NCBI GenBank assembly: GCA_937890825.1
Contig: CALADS010000038.1
Span: forward strand, 62,001 to 126,000
Length of the DNA: 64,000 nt
Direction of reading: 5' to 3'
Source: an uncultured Bacteroides sp.
GTDB lineage: Bacteria > Bacteroidota > Bacteroidia > Bacteroidales > Bacteroidaceae
In this document: positions 18,429 to 27,512 of the stretch, piece after piece
Layout of the letters: each line of letters opens with the position of its first letter
How positions within the stretch are numbered: position 1 is the first letter of the stretch
Translations under genes and position numbers: made by a program
Notes under the pieces: generated by a model
The model's database searches: none
The model's input: only the letters and a program-made list of their open reading frames with translations
What the model was told of the DNA's origin: nothing

Positions 18429-19073
18429 TTACTTGATAACTGGTACTACCGCTAATTCAGTTTCTGGAAAATGTTTGCCCAAATAGTGTCGGATGTATTT
18501 CAAGGTATCCTCTTCAATGGTATGGTCGTCTACCGGTGGATATAGGTTATAGAGTACCGTATGCAGCTTGATTCCTCTTCGCTGAATAGCCTCCAGACTT
18601 AGCAACGTATGGTTGATGCTGCCCAGTTTGCCCGAAGTGACGAAAATCAGCGGATATCCCTTATCTGCTATATAATCTATGGTGAGATACTCTTCCGTGA
18701 GAGGCACCATCAGTCCGCCTGCTCCCTCCACCAATACCGTATCATATCGGTTGGCCAGCTCCAGGGTAGCTTGCTCTATTTTATCAAAGTTGATGGATCG
18801 TCCATCGATGCGTGCTGCCAGATGTGGGGAACAAGGATAAGAGAAAATTTCGGGCATGGTTAGTCCTTCCTGGTCCTCAGGCAGATAGCCTGTACCCATG
18901 ATACGACGGTGCAGGTCGATATCTTCCGAGTGTCCGCAGTTGCCCGTCTGGATAAATTTTTGGGTGATAACCCGTTTGCCGTCGGCAGCCAGTTGGTTGG
19001 CATACCAGGCCGTGCAGTAACTCTTCCCGGCATCAGTATCAATGCCGCTTACAAAGTAAATGTTCTGTTTCAT
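18429..19073 (-). CDS. bioD: ATP-dependent dethiobiotin synthetase
   Basis: A 214-residue BioD. The nucleotide-binding SGIDTDAGKSYCTAW segment (BioD-type P-loop) is at about residues 9-23, the diaminopelargonate-side lysine region VITQKFIQTG follows, and VEGAGGLMVPL is the family signature near 118. It converts 7,8-diaminopelargonate, CO2 and ATP to dethiobiotin. It is the last biotin gene of the operon, 15 nt after bioC. Confidence 0.93.
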   Translation of the reverse strand: MKQNIYFVSGIDTDAGKSYCTAWYANQLAADGKRVITQKFIQTGNCGHSEDIDLHRRIMGTGYLPEDQEGLTMPEIFSYPCSPHLAARIDGRSINFDKIEQATLELANRYDTVLVEGAGGLMVPLTEEYLTIDYIADKGYPLIFVTSGKLGSINHTLLSLEAIQRRGIKLHTVLYNLYPPVDDHTIEEDTLKYIRHYLGKHFPETELAVVPVIK

Positions 19074-19088
19074 TTTAGTTATTTTATC

Positions 19089-19892
19089 TTATTTCTTTTT
19101 AGCCAATAGATAGATGGGGTGATACGTAAGGGATACTTTTCCCTGTTCATTGCTAAACAACCGGCTGTAATTCTCGCAGAATTGTTGCAGCCTGCCGCGG
19201 CTCCATACTTTTTTTTCCGTGCCTGTTACTCCGGTCTGTTTCAGGTGTTTCAGCACCTCTAGCGGAGAGTCGAAATACAGGGTACATACCTCTTCTTCGG
19301 CATGTATCACTTCAAAGTCGGGTTCCAGCATCCGTTTCAGATTTTTCAAGTCGGTATAATCCAATCCGTTTCCGGTCAGTTCTCTTATTTGGTAGATGTT
19401 TCTTCTGCCAAAAGTGCTGAATGCCAGCCAACCGTGGTTGCTCAGTGCATTCCTGCATCGTGTAAAGAAGCCTGGAAGGTGGTTGAACCACTGTATGGTA
19501 GAACACGAAGCTATCAGTTCGGTATCTTCCGGCAGAGGGAATTCCTCGGCATCTGCAGCATGGAAGCAGGTGGAAGGCTGCCTGCACAAATCTGTGAGGC
19601 ACTCTTCCATCTCCGGACATAAATCATTGAGCAAGAAAGTGGTGGGCTGTAATCGGGCAGCCAGCAGTCTGGAGAAACTTCCCGTGCCACAACCTATTTC
19701 TACGAGGTGTTTGGGCAGCGCTTCGTTGGGGTAATCCTTGAATGCATCGCTCAATAACTGCATCATTTTTTCGGCCACTTGTCGTTGCACGGCGGCCTCC
19801 TGCTCATAGGTGTTACGTGCCTGTGCAAAGCAACGGGCCACCAATGCCTTGTCTATCTCTTTCTTTCCAGTAGGGTTAATATCTCCGGTCAT
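19089..19892 (-). CDS. bioC: malonyl-ACP O-methyltransferase
   Basis: A SAM-dependent methyltransferase of about 267 residues. I chose the ATG at 19892 (19895 is equivalent) because the homologous part begins with the CFAQARNTYEQEAAVQRQVA segment typical of BioC; a longer form from 19970 would only add sequence overlapping bioG. SAM motif I is VEIGCGTGSFSRLLA; CSTIQWFNHL is the BioC post-II motif. It methylates malonyl-ACP to start pimelate synthesis. It overlaps bioG by 17 nt, and BioG acts on the product of the BioC-initiated chain. Confidence 0.9.
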   Translation of the reverse strand: MTGDINPTGKKEIDKALVARCFAQARNTYEQEAAVQRQVAEKMMQLLSDAFKDYPNEALPKHLVEIGCGTGSFSRLLAARLQPTTFLLNDLCPEMEECLTDLCRQPSTCFHAADAEEFPLPEDTELIASCSTIQWFNHLPGFFTRCRNALSNHGWLAFSTFGRRNIYQIRELTGNGLDYTDLKNLKRMLEPDFEVIHAEEEVCTLYFDSPLEVLKHLKQTGVTGTEKKVWSRGRLQQFCENYSRLFSNEQGKVSLTYHPIYLLAKKK

Positions 19893-20658
19893 CATACCAC
19901 CATTCTTGGATAAATTCATCGATAGGCATACTCCACATGTCTTCCAGTAGAAACTGGAATACCTGGGCATCGTAGTGGTGTACGCCTGGCAATTGCAAAG
20001 CCGGGTTATCTTGAAAGGCCAAGCCCATATTTTCGGAGGGAAAGATTGCGTCTTTCTCTCCGATGTAAATATAGTTAAATTTCCAATAGTAGGTATCCAA
20101 GTACTTCACAAATTCATCCGAATCATATCCGTCGTCATCCATCTTTCCGTTTTCATCCCATGTCAATCCCGATTCGCGGCAGTACAGTTCCTTGATGCAT
20201 TGCAGTTCTTCTTTTATTTCTTCAAAGTTCCTGCGAGGCGTGATGGCCATGAACTCCTTGTAGGCTTCCGCTGTGCCGCAGATTCTGCGCATAAATTTTT
20301 GCAGAGAGGCCGGAGTGAGGTTGCGCAGGGTATTTTCGAACAAAGCAGGCGGAATGCCTACCGTATCGTCGATGGGCTGGTAGGTTCCGTTGAAGGCTAC
20401 CGATATGCCTTTGAATTTTTTGGCATGATTCAGCACGTAAGAAGCAGCCCATACTCCCATAGACCAGGCCACCACGTTCACCCTCTTATATTGTTTAAAG
20501 ATAGAATGGTCGAAATCCAAGTTCCGGTAGTCGTAGCATATCATGTAGTCCGATCCTTTGGGACGATAGTGCTTGAACGGAGTTTCGTCGCAGGCCCATC
20601 CGGCAAAGAAGATCAACAGTTTAGGGTTGTTCTCTTTAATAATGAATTGTTGTTTCAT
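19876..20658 (-). CDS. bioG: pimeloyl-ACP methyl ester esterase, BioG type
   Basis: A 260-residue DUF452/BioG hydrolase. It starts with IIKENNPKLLIFFAGWACDETPF, has the nucleophile elbow AWSMGVWAA (catalytic Ser near residue 67) and ends with the His-containing PGVHHYDAQ. It removes the methyl group from pimeloyl-ACP methyl ester and so replaces BioH in this pathway. It overlaps bioF by 23 nt and bioC by 17 nt. Confidence 0.9.
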   Translation of the reverse strand: MKQQFIIKENNPKLLIFFAGWACDETPFKHYRPKGSDYMICYDYRNLDFDHSIFKQYKRVNVVAWSMGVWAASYVLNHAKKFKGISVAFNGTYQPIDDTVGIPPALFENTLRNLTPASLQKFMRRICGTAEAYKEFMAITPRRNFEEIKEELQCIKELYCRESGLTWDENGKMDDDGYDSDEFVKYLDTYYWKFNYIYIGEKDAIFPSENMGLAFQDNPALQLPGVHHYDAQVFQFLLEDMWSMPIDEFIQEWWYDDRRY

Positions 20659-21802
20659 GTGTAAATACGTTTATCAGTTCATGTATGTCTTTTTCTGTCA
20701 AGGCAGCCGTTAGTGAAAACCGGATGCGTGAAGTGCCTTCGGGCACCGTAGGTGGCCTTACCGGCAGGGCATAAAACCCGTTTTGTTGCAAGGCCTCTGC
20801 GCATAATATGGTTTGCTGGCTATCGCCGATAATCAATGGAACAATGTGGCTTACGCTGGGGCAGGCATATCCCTTCTCGCGCAGCGTGTTTCTCAGCAGT
20901 TCGCTGATGGTAGCCAGGTGTTTCCGTTCTTGCGACATCTCTTTCAGTTGTCGTATCACAAATAAAGTCCATGCCACGTTTACCGGGGGCAAGGCCGTGG
21001 TGAAAATCAGTGTTCGCATCCGGTTTACCAGGTATTCGCGTATCACCTTTTTACATACGATATAGGCACCGGCCGATGCTGCTGCTTTGCCAAATGTGCC
21101 GACCAGAAAATCGATATCGAGTATACAGTTATCTTCTTCTGCGCAGCCCAGTCCACTGGGGCCGCAGACCCCGAATGCATGCGCTTCATCTACGTACAGC
21201 CACACATTACCATACCGATGCTTCAAGGCTACCAGCGCCTTTAAGTCGGCACGGTCGCCGTCCATGCTAAAGATACTTTCCGTTACTATAATGATGTTGC
21301 GGTAGGCTGTATGATGCATTTCCAGCAATCGTTCCAACTGATTCAAATCATTGTGTCGATAGCGGATGCAGCGGGCAGTCGACAGCCGAATACCGTCTAT
21401 CAAGCTGGCATGTACCAGTTTATCGGCCAGAATCAGCGTCTGGCTGTCGGTCACAGCCGGCAAGATGCCTGTATTGGCATGATAACCGCTGTTCAGTACC
21501 AAAGCAGCCTCTGTACCAAACAGATGTGCCAATTCCTCTTCCAATTCCTCGTATATCGGAAAATTTCCGGTAAGCAGTCGTGAAGACGAGGAAGTGAGCA
21601 GGAAGTTGTCTGCAGATAGTGTCTGTAGAAACCGATCTCTCCAAGTGCGATTGCCAGCCAGGCCCAGGTAATCGTTGGACGATACATTCAGCATTCGTTG
21701 TCCGTTTTTGATTACATAGCCCCCCTCTTGCTCCACTAAAGGCAGTTTCCGGAGGTTCCCCTTTCGTGCCAATTCTTGCAATTCTTGTTCAAACCGTTCC
21801 AT
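20636..21802 (-). CDS. bioF: 8-amino-7-oxononanoate synthase
   Basis: A 388-residue alpha-oxoamine synthase. Motifs are VSSNDYLGLAGN, LNSGYHANTG, VDEAHAFGVCG and the PLP lysine in VGTFGKAAASAG. It condenses pimeloyl-ACP with alanine. The ATG shares one base with the bioAB stop (TAATG), and an AGGAGA ribosome-binding site lies inside the end of bioAB. Confidence 0.93.
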   Translation of the reverse strand: MERFEQELQELARKGNLRKLPLVEQEGGYVIKNGQRMLNVSSNDYLGLAGNRTWRDRFLQTLSADNFLLTSSSSRLLTGNFPIYEELEEELAHLFGTEAALVLNSGYHANTGILPAVTDSQTLILADKLVHASLIDGIRLSTARCIRYRHNDLNQLERLLEMHHTAYRNIIIVTESIFSMDGDRADLKALVALKHRYGNVWLYVDEAHAFGVCGPSGLGCAEEDNCILDIDFLVGTFGKAAASAGAYIVCKKVIREYLVNRMRTLIFTTALPPVNVAWTLFVIRQLKEMSQERKHLATISELLRNTLREKGYACPSVSHIVPLIIGDSQQTILCAEALQQNGFYALPVRPPTVPEGTSRIRFSLTAALTEKDIHELINVFTHETTIHY

Positions 21803-24081
21803 TATTCTTTCTCCTCTGCAATGATTTTCAGTAATTTACCGGTCAGTTCACTCAACTCATCCGGGCGGATGATGAATGGAGGCATCAAGTAAACCAGTTT
21901 GCCGAACGGCCTTACCCAAATACCTTCCTCCACGAAGCGTCGCTGCAGGCGAGCCATGTCTACCGGTTTTTTCATTTCCACCACCCCGATGGCTCCCAGC
22001 ACCCTTACCTCTTCCACCTGAGGCAATGTCCTGGCCGGAGCCAATTCCCGTTTCAGTTGCTGTTCGATGCTTTTCACTTTACCTTGCCAGTCATATTCCG
22101 GCGAGGTAAGCAGGTCGATGGATGCGCAGGCCACTGCACATGCCAGCGGATTCCCCATGAAAGTAGGACCGTGCATAAATACACCGGGAGTGTGATTCGA
22201 GATACAGTCGGCCACTTCGTTGCTGGCCAATACTGCTGAGAGTGTCATGTATCCTCCTGTCAGCGCTTTACCGATACACATGATATCCGGTTCCACACCT
22301 GCATGCTCCCAGGCGAAAAGTTTCCCGGTACGTCCGAATCCGGTAGCAATCTCGTCGAATATCAGCAATAAGCCGTGCTGTCGGCAGAGGGCGGCCGCTT
22401 CGCGGAGATATTGCGGATGGTAGAACCACATTCCTCCTGCCCCTTGTACGATAGGCTCCAAGATGACAGCAGCCAGCGTATCCCGGTGTTCCTCAATGGT
22501 TTGTTTCAGAGGGAGGATATCATCCGGATACCATTCGTTGCCGAAGCGAGAATGCGGCTGAGGCACAAAATGCCGGATAGGCAGTGCCGAACCGAATAGC
22601 GAGTGCATGCCCGTTACAGGGTCGCATACCGACATGGCATTCCAGGTGTCGCCGTGATAGCCGCTACGGATGGTCACAAAATTATTCTTCTTTGCCAAAG
22701 CGCTTTGCTCGGGCGCAGCCAGACTCTTGGCATACCAATACTGCACCGCCATCTTCATGGCCACCTCCACTGCTACCGACCCCGAGTCGGCATAGAAAAT
22801 CTTCTGCAAGGAAGGCGGTACCAGCGGTAATAGCCTTTTGGCCAGTTCTATAGCCGGGTCGTGAGTCAGTCCACCGAACATCACGTGCGACATCCGCTTT
22901 AATTGATTTTCGGCTGCTTCGTTCAGTATGGGATGGTTGTAGCCATGCACGGCACACCACCATGACGACATCCCTTCTATCAGTGTACGTTCTGCATCAG
23001 GCTGCCAGGGGTCTTCGATGGTAATTTTCACACCTTCTGCCCGTTTCACTTTATAGACCGGCAGCGGTGTAGTAGTTGAAGTATAGGGATGCCACAGATG
23101 ATTGCGGTCCAGTTGCGGGCTTCCTAATCCATAGCCCGCTTCGGCTATCAGTTTCTTGTCATCTTCCACTTTCGATCCCAAGGTAGTAAGCAGGTCGCCT
23201 ACGATAGCCGCGTTGATGCCGATGTATAATGCTTTCTTCACGGCTTCTTTGCTCAGTCGAGCTCTTCCTCCGGCAAAGCGCAGGTAGGCAGTGGGATGTA
23301 TGAAGCGGAACAATGCGATGGTAATATGAACCTCTTCTTCGCTCAGCGGAGATTGATTTGCCAGTGGAGTGCCCGGAATGGGGCTAAGCAGGTTGAGCGG
23401 AATGGAAGTTATATTCAGTTCTTTTAGCTTGAAAGCCAGTTCTATGCGTTGCTCCATCGTTTCCCCCATTCCGATGATACCTCCGCTACAGATGTCCATG
23501 CCCACTCTGCGGGCAGCCAGCAACGTTTGTATTTTCTCTTCTTGGGTGTGTGTGGAGCAGAGTTTGGGAAAGTAAGAGGGAGCCGTTTCCAAGTTGCAGT
23601 GATAGCGGGTGATTCCGGCCTCGTGCAGTGCTTTTAGTTCATCTTCCTGTAGCAGTCCGAGCGATGCGCATAATGGAATGGAGGAGCCGCGTCGGATATT
23701 GCGGGTATGCTGGCAGATTTGTTCCAAGAGTTTAGCGGAAGGTTTGCGTCCGCTGGTCACCAGTGAAAACCGGTTTACCTCTTGTTGTTCGTGATACACA
23801 GCCTGTCTCAGACACTCCTCGGCAGGCAGTAAATCATAGGTTTCGGCCTTTGTGTGGTAATGAGCCGATTGGGCGCACCATTGGCAGTTTTCCGGGCATC
23901 TACCCGATTTGGCGTTGATAATGGAACACATATCGAATTCGCGCGGTGCGCAGTTCTCGGTAATTTCGTGTGCAGCAGCAAAGAGAGCCTCCCGGTCGGT
24001 GCATCCCGCCAGCCACAGTGCCTGCTCTGGCGAAATGTCTCCTCCAGCCAGCACGTGTGCCTTCAGTTTTTCAATATTCAT
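21802..24081 (-). CDS. bioAB: bifunctional biotin synthase / DAPA aminotransferase fusion BioAB
   Basis: A protein of about 759 residues joining two biotin enzymes. Residues 1-322 are BioB: the radical-SAM cluster motif is C62-PEN-C66-QW-C69, with CSGGIIGMGE and LRFAGGRA later. Residues from about 325 are BioA: LWHPYTST, SWWCAVHGYNHP, FDEIATGFGRTG and the PLP lysine K605 in CIGKALTGG. It catalyses both amination of 8-amino-7-oxononanoate and sulfur insertion into dethiobiotin. Such BioAB fusions are already described in Bacteroides. I chose the ATG at 24081, where BioB homology begins. The reading frame extends unbroken upstream to 24264 (see the leader entry). Confidence 0.93.
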   Translation of the reverse strand: MNIEKLKAHVLAGGDISPEQALWLAGCTDREALFAAAHEITENCAPREFDMCSIINAKSGRCPENCQWCAQSAHYHTKAETYDLLPAEECLRQAVYHEQQEVNRFSLVTSGRKPSAKLLEQICQHTRNIRRGSSIPLCASLGLLQEDELKALHEAGITRYHCNLETAPSYFPKLCSTHTQEEKIQTLLAARRVGMDICSGGIIGMGETMEQRIELAFKLKELNITSIPLNLLSPIPGTPLANQSPLSEEEVHITIALFRFIHPTAYLRFAGGRARLSKEAVKKALYIGINAAIVGDLLTTLGSKVEDDKKLIAEAGYGLGSPQLDRNHLWHPYTSTTTPLPVYKVKRAEGVKITIEDPWQPDAERTLIEGMSSWWCAVHGYNHPILNEAAENQLKRMSHVMFGGLTHDPAIELAKRLLPLVPPSLQKIFYADSGSVAVEVAMKMAVQYWYAKSLAAPEQSALAKKNNFVTIRSGYHGDTWNAMSVCDPVTGMHSLFGSALPIRHFVPQPHSRFGNEWYPDDILPLKQTIEEHRDTLAAVILEPIVQGAGGMWFYHPQYLREAAALCRQHGLLLIFDEIATGFGRTGKLFAWEHAGVEPDIMCIGKALTGGYMTLSAVLASNEVADCISNHTPGVFMHGPTFMGNPLACAVACASIDLLTSPEYDWQGKVKSIEQQLKRELAPARTLPQVEEVRVLGAIGVVEMKKPVDMARLQRRFVEEGIWVRPFGKLVYLMPPFIIRPDELSELTGKLLKIIAEEKE

Positions 24082-24264
24082 ATGAATGAGGTTATAAGGG
24101 TTGGTATGTACCGTGTGTTGTTTTTGCAGCGAACTGTCCACTACATTTTTGCGCAGATGGCCTATGGTGACACAGCGTCCCAAGCTTAGGAAAGCAGCAT
24201 CAGATTTACGGCTCCAGCGGCAGAAACGCAATGAAGAACAGATATGTCTGACTCTTTTTTTCAC
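24082..24264 (-). other. in-frame leader ORF upstream of bioAB
   Basis: Sixty-one codons open with ATG at 24264 and run in frame into bioAB without a stop. The translation contains WSRKSDAAFLSLGRCVTIG, which is not part of BioB. From memory, short ORFs with a similar W-S-R-K ... F-x-S-L-G-x-x-V-x-I-G pattern occur upstream of other genes in Bacteroidota; this was not searched. It may be a leader peptide, a translated regulatory RNA, or chance. Confidence 0.35.
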
Positions 24265-24356
24265 GGTATTCTTCGATTATTATTTCTATGGTTATGTAAT
24301 TCGCTAGTATATTATCGTAATAAAGCATTGTCGATAGATAAATCTATCCTCTTTGG

Positions 24357-24388
24357 CAAAGGTAGAGAAAACTTTTAAACTGAGCAAT
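24357..24388 (-). promoter_or_regulatory. probable bioAB operon promoter
   Basis: On the minus strand TACCTTTG (24357-24364) is an exact -7 box. ATTG (24385-24388), a one-mismatch -33 element, lies 20 nt upstream. The transcript would start near 24350, giving a leader of about 270 nt before the bioAB ATG, unusually long for this window. Confidence 0.6.
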
Positions 24389-24462
24389 CCTTTGCCGATA
24401 AATGCTTGGAGCAGCTAATTGTAAAACCGACTTATAGAACAATTTTTAACCTTACCTCGCAC

Positions 24463-24506
24463 CCTCTCCGTATCTGGTCCTTACCTTCTCCTAACCAAGT
24501 CCGAGT
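24463..24506. repeat. degenerate 11-bp tandem repeat, four copies
   Basis: Four successive 11-mers carry TCC at the same phase (24467, 24478, 24489 and 24500), the first three followed by an A at the tenth position. A weaker copy precedes them at 24452. The 11-bp period is about one helical turn, so the copies face the same side of the DNA. Confidence 0.5.
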
Positions 24507-24740
24507 TCATGGATTCGAAGTAAACCCGTTTTTGACCCTTGCAAGATGAATCGCAGTGGAAAAATAGAACAAAATGCAGTGTTGATATTTCATGGCCGAT
24601 AGGAGCCTTTGTTCCTTGTTCGCAGTGTTTTTTTTTTAGTTTTTTTGAACCATTCCGCAGAAATCTGTGTTTTTATAGCTTTTTCCTTGTTTTCTTTGAA
24701 AAATTTATAGAAATGTAATCTCTGTAACGTGAAAATTTGT

Positions 24741-24748
24741 TAGCTTTG
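24741..24748 (+). promoter_or_regulatory. probable -7 box of the nuclease-locus TonB receptor
   Basis: TAGCTTTG matches the Bacteroides -7 consensus 60 nt before the ATG at 24808. The expected -33 position (24718-24721) does not read TTTG, so the promoter may be weak or activator-dependent. Confidence 0.5.
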
Positions 24749-24807
24749 CATCAAAGATATTTTTTTTAATAGTTAATTAATAATTAAGTTTAACAAAAAA
24801 CTGACTT

Positions 24808-27492
24808 ATGAGAAAACATCTAATTCAATTCCTGTTAGTGAGTGTGCTGTCGGTATTTAGTGCCGTAGCATTTGCACAGACTACAGTGAAAGGTCAGCTT
24901 GTCGATGCAGAGACAGGTGAGCCTTTGGTGGGTGCCGCCGTTATGGTAGAAGGTACTTCGCAAGGTACAGTGACCGACATTGACGGTTACTTCACGCAGC
25001 AAGCTAAGGCAGGTGCCAACTTGTTGTTCAAGTATGTAGGCTATAAAGATTTGAAGAAACAGGTGCCTTCCAAGGGTGCCAATGTTGATTTGGGTGTTGT
25101 GGAAATGCATCCTGATGCAGTGATGCTGGCCGACGTTACGATTACTTCTTCCATTGCAGTGGCACGCAAGACTCCGGTGGCTGTAGCTACTCTTACTCCG
25201 GCTTTCATTGAAGAAAAACTCGGTACGCAGGAATTTCCTGAATTGCTGAAAGCCACTCCAGGTGTATATGTAACCAAAGAAGGTGGTGGTTTCGGTGATG
25301 CCAAGACGCGTATTCGCGGTTTCCAGAGCGAGAACGTGGCCATGATGATTAATGGTGTACCGATGAACGGTATGGAAAATCAGAAGGTATACTGGTCTAA
25401 CTGGTCCGGTTTGTCCGACGTAACCAGTTCTATGCAGGTACAGCGTGGCTTGGGTGCCAGCAAGGTGTCTTCACCTGCCGTAGGTGGTTCTATCAATATC
25501 ATCACCAAGAGTACAGATGCCAAGAAAGGCGGTTTTGTATCTTACAGTATGGGTAATGATGGTTACAACAAGATTCTTTTCAGTGTATCTTCCGGTTTGA
25601 CTAAAGACGGATGGGCTTTCACTTTGCTGGGTGGTAAGACTTGGGGTGACGGCTATATTCAAGGTACGGATTTCGAAGGTTACAATTATTTTGCCAGTTT
25701 GGCTAAACGCTTTAATGATAATCATCAGTTGTCATTGACAGTGTTCGGTGCTCCTCAATGGCATAACCAACGTAATTATAATAACGCCTTAAGTATCAAG
25801 GAATGGCAACGCGTTCAAAAATATATGGGCGAAAAGAGTCCGTATCGCTATAACCCGACCTTCGGTTATCGCAAGGGGCAGGCATACAACTCTAGCCGCA
25901 ATGCTTACCATAAGCCGCAGATTTCTTTGAATCACCTGTGGCAGATTGACTATAAATCCAGCTTGAGTACTGCGCTCTATGCTTCTATCGGACGTGGTAA
26001 CGGTTACAGCGGTACGGGTACTTCGGCTTTCCGTAGCGGATGGTATGGAGCCAGCAACGGATATGTAAGTAGTGCTTATCGCAATGCCGATGGTACCTTT
26101 AATTACGATGCCATTGATGAATTGAATATGGCCAGTACCACCGGTTCGCAGATGGTAATGGGTAAATCAATGAATAATCACGAATGGTATGGCTTGCTTT
26201 CAACCTATACCACTAAGTTTGGCGAACATTTCGATTTCTATGGTGGTGTGGATTTGCGCTACTACAAAGGCTTGCACCAGAATATCATCACGGATTTGTT
26301 TAGCGGTGAATATTTCATTGATTCCAATCGTGATAAAGTGTTGGCTGCTAATAATGCAGCGGCAGCTAATCCGGAATTTGCCAAGCAGAAACTTACAGTA
26401 GGCGATGTGGTTTATCGCGATTACGATGGCTTTGTAATGTCTGAAGGTGCTTTTGCACAATTGGAATATAACCAGGATAAGTTGAGTGCTTTTGTATCAG
26501 GAGGTCTTTCTAATACAAGCTACTGGCGTAAAGACCGCTTCTACTATGATGAAGCCCATGCTACCAGCAGCAAGAAGCATTATTTAGGCGGTAATATCAA
26601 GGGTGGTGCCAACTGGAACATTACGGATAATCACAACGTGTTCTTCAATGCTGGCTTTATCAGCCGTGCGCCGATGTTCGACACCTCTTTTATCAATTCA
26701 CAGAACTCTCACGAGCGTAATCAGGATGCCAAGAATGAAAAGGTAATGTCTTTCGAAGTAGGCTATGGATTCCGTAGTAAATATTTGGCTGCTAATGTGA
26801 ATGCTTATTATACTCAGTGGATGGATAAGAGCTTGTATGATAGTGGTACAGGACGCGACGGTAGCCGTTACACCATGAATATGACCGGTGCTAATGCCAA
26901 GCACATGGGTGTGGAAGTGGATTTTGAAGCCAAACCTGCACATTGGTTGAATATCAACGGTATGTTCTCTATCGGTGACTGGCGTTGGGATGGTGTGGCA
27001 ACCGGATTCTATTTTAACAATGAAGGACAGATGTACGATCCTAAGAACGAAGTGGTGGTGCCTGCCGATGCTGATCCGGAAAAATACCGTTACCAGATTC
27101 GTATGGATGATGTAAATGTGGGTGGCTCTGCTCAAACAACAGCTTCGTTGGGAGTAACCGTACGTCCGATGAAAGGATTGCGTATCGGTATGGATTGGAA
27201 CTTCGTCGCCCGTCTGTTTGCAGACTATGATATTGAAGCAGATGACGCTACTCCGGGTAAGGAATATCAAGTAAAGAGTCCTTGGAGAGTGCCTTCTTCT
27301 CATACATTTGACTTGAATGCAGGCTATACATTCGATTTTGGAAAGGTATCTGCTACATTGAGTGGTAATGTAAACAACTTGTTCAATCAGGAATATATTG
27401 CCGATGCATGGGATGGATCTACTTGGGAAGATTGTACCGTATTCTATGGTTTCGGACGTACATTCTCTGTAGGTTTGAAGTTCAGATTCTAA
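24808..27492 (+). CDS. TonB-dependent receptor of the nuclease locus
   Basis: An 894-residue outer-membrane receptor. It has a signal peptide (MRKHLIQFLLVSVLSVFSAVAFA), a carboxypeptidase-regulatory-like domain (about 25-105: VKGQLVDAETGEPLVGAAV ... YVGYKDLKK), a plug (TPVAVATLTPAFIEEKLG, ELLKATPGVYVTKEGGG, TRIRGFQSENVAMMING, GGSINIITKS) and a barrel ending VGLKFRF with C-terminal Phe. It has no SusD partner. It is followed at 20 nt by a large surface lipoprotein and then by a lipoprotein nuclease, so its cargo may be nucleic acid fragments or oligonucleotides (inference). Confidence 0.9.
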   Translation: MRKHLIQFLLVSVLSVFSAVAFAQTTVKGQLVDAETGEPLVGAAVMVEGTSQGTVTDIDGYFTQQAKAGANLLFKYVGYKDLKKQVPSKGANVDLGVVEMHPDAVMLADVTITSSIAVARKTPVAVATLTPAFIEEKLGTQEFPELLKATPGVYVTKEGGGFGDAKTRIRGFQSENVAMMINGVPMNGMENQKVYWSNWSGLSDVTSSMQVQRGLGASKVSSPAVGGSINIITKSTDAKKGGFVSYSMGNDGYNKILFSVSSGLTKDGWAFTLLGGKTWGDGYIQGTDFEGYNYFASLAKRFNDNHQLSLTVFGAPQWHNQRNYNNALSIKEWQRVQKYMGEKSPYRYNPTFGYRKGQAYNSSRNAYHKPQISLNHLWQIDYKSSLSTALYASIGRGNGYSGTGTSAFRSGWYGASNGYVSSAYRNADGTFNYDAIDELNMASTTGSQMVMGKSMNNHEWYGLLSTYTTKFGEHFDFYGGVDLRYYKGLHQNIITDLFSGEYFIDSNRDKVLAANNAAAANPEFAKQKLTVGDVVYRDYDGFVMSEGAFAQLEYNQDKLSAFVSGGLSNTSYWRKDRFYYDEAHATSSKKHYLGGNIKGGANWNITDNHNVFFNAGFISRAPMFDTSFINSQNSHERNQDAKNEKVMSFEVGYGFRSKYLAANVNAYYTQWMDKSLYDSGTGRDGSRYTMNMTGANAKHMGVEVDFEAKPAHWLNINGMFSIGDWRWDGVATGFYFNNEGQMYDPKNEVVVPADADPEKYRYQIRMDDVNVGGSAQTTASLGVTVRPMKGLRIGMDWNFVARLFADYDIEADDATPGKEYQVKSPWRVPSSHTFDLNAGYTFDFGKVSATLSGNVNNLFNQEYIADAWDGSTWEDCTVFYGFGRTFSVGLKFRF

Positions 27493-27512
27493 TTTAATTT
27501 ATTGCTTTGATT

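Larger units (their letters stand above)
24082..24807. other. 726-bp divergent intergenic region between bioAB and the nuclease locus
   Basis: Contents in order: the bioAB leader ORF (24082-24264), the minus-strand promoter (24357-24388), an 11-bp periodic repeat (24463-24506), AT-rich sequence with a T-run near 24631-24645, and a plus-strand -7 box TAGCTTTG at 24741-24748 ahead of the TonB receptor. I looked for cobalamin, TPP and SAM riboswitch cores and recognised none. Confidence 0.5.

Noticed and set aside
24082..24264. N-terminal extension of the BioAB protein itself
   Set aside because: BioB homology begins cleanly at the ATG 24081; the 61 upstream residues have no BioB-like features.
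24082..24357. Known riboswitch (cobalamin, SAM or TPP) in the bioAB leader
   Set aside because: I could not recognise the conserved core of any of these classes; only the leader ORF is supported.
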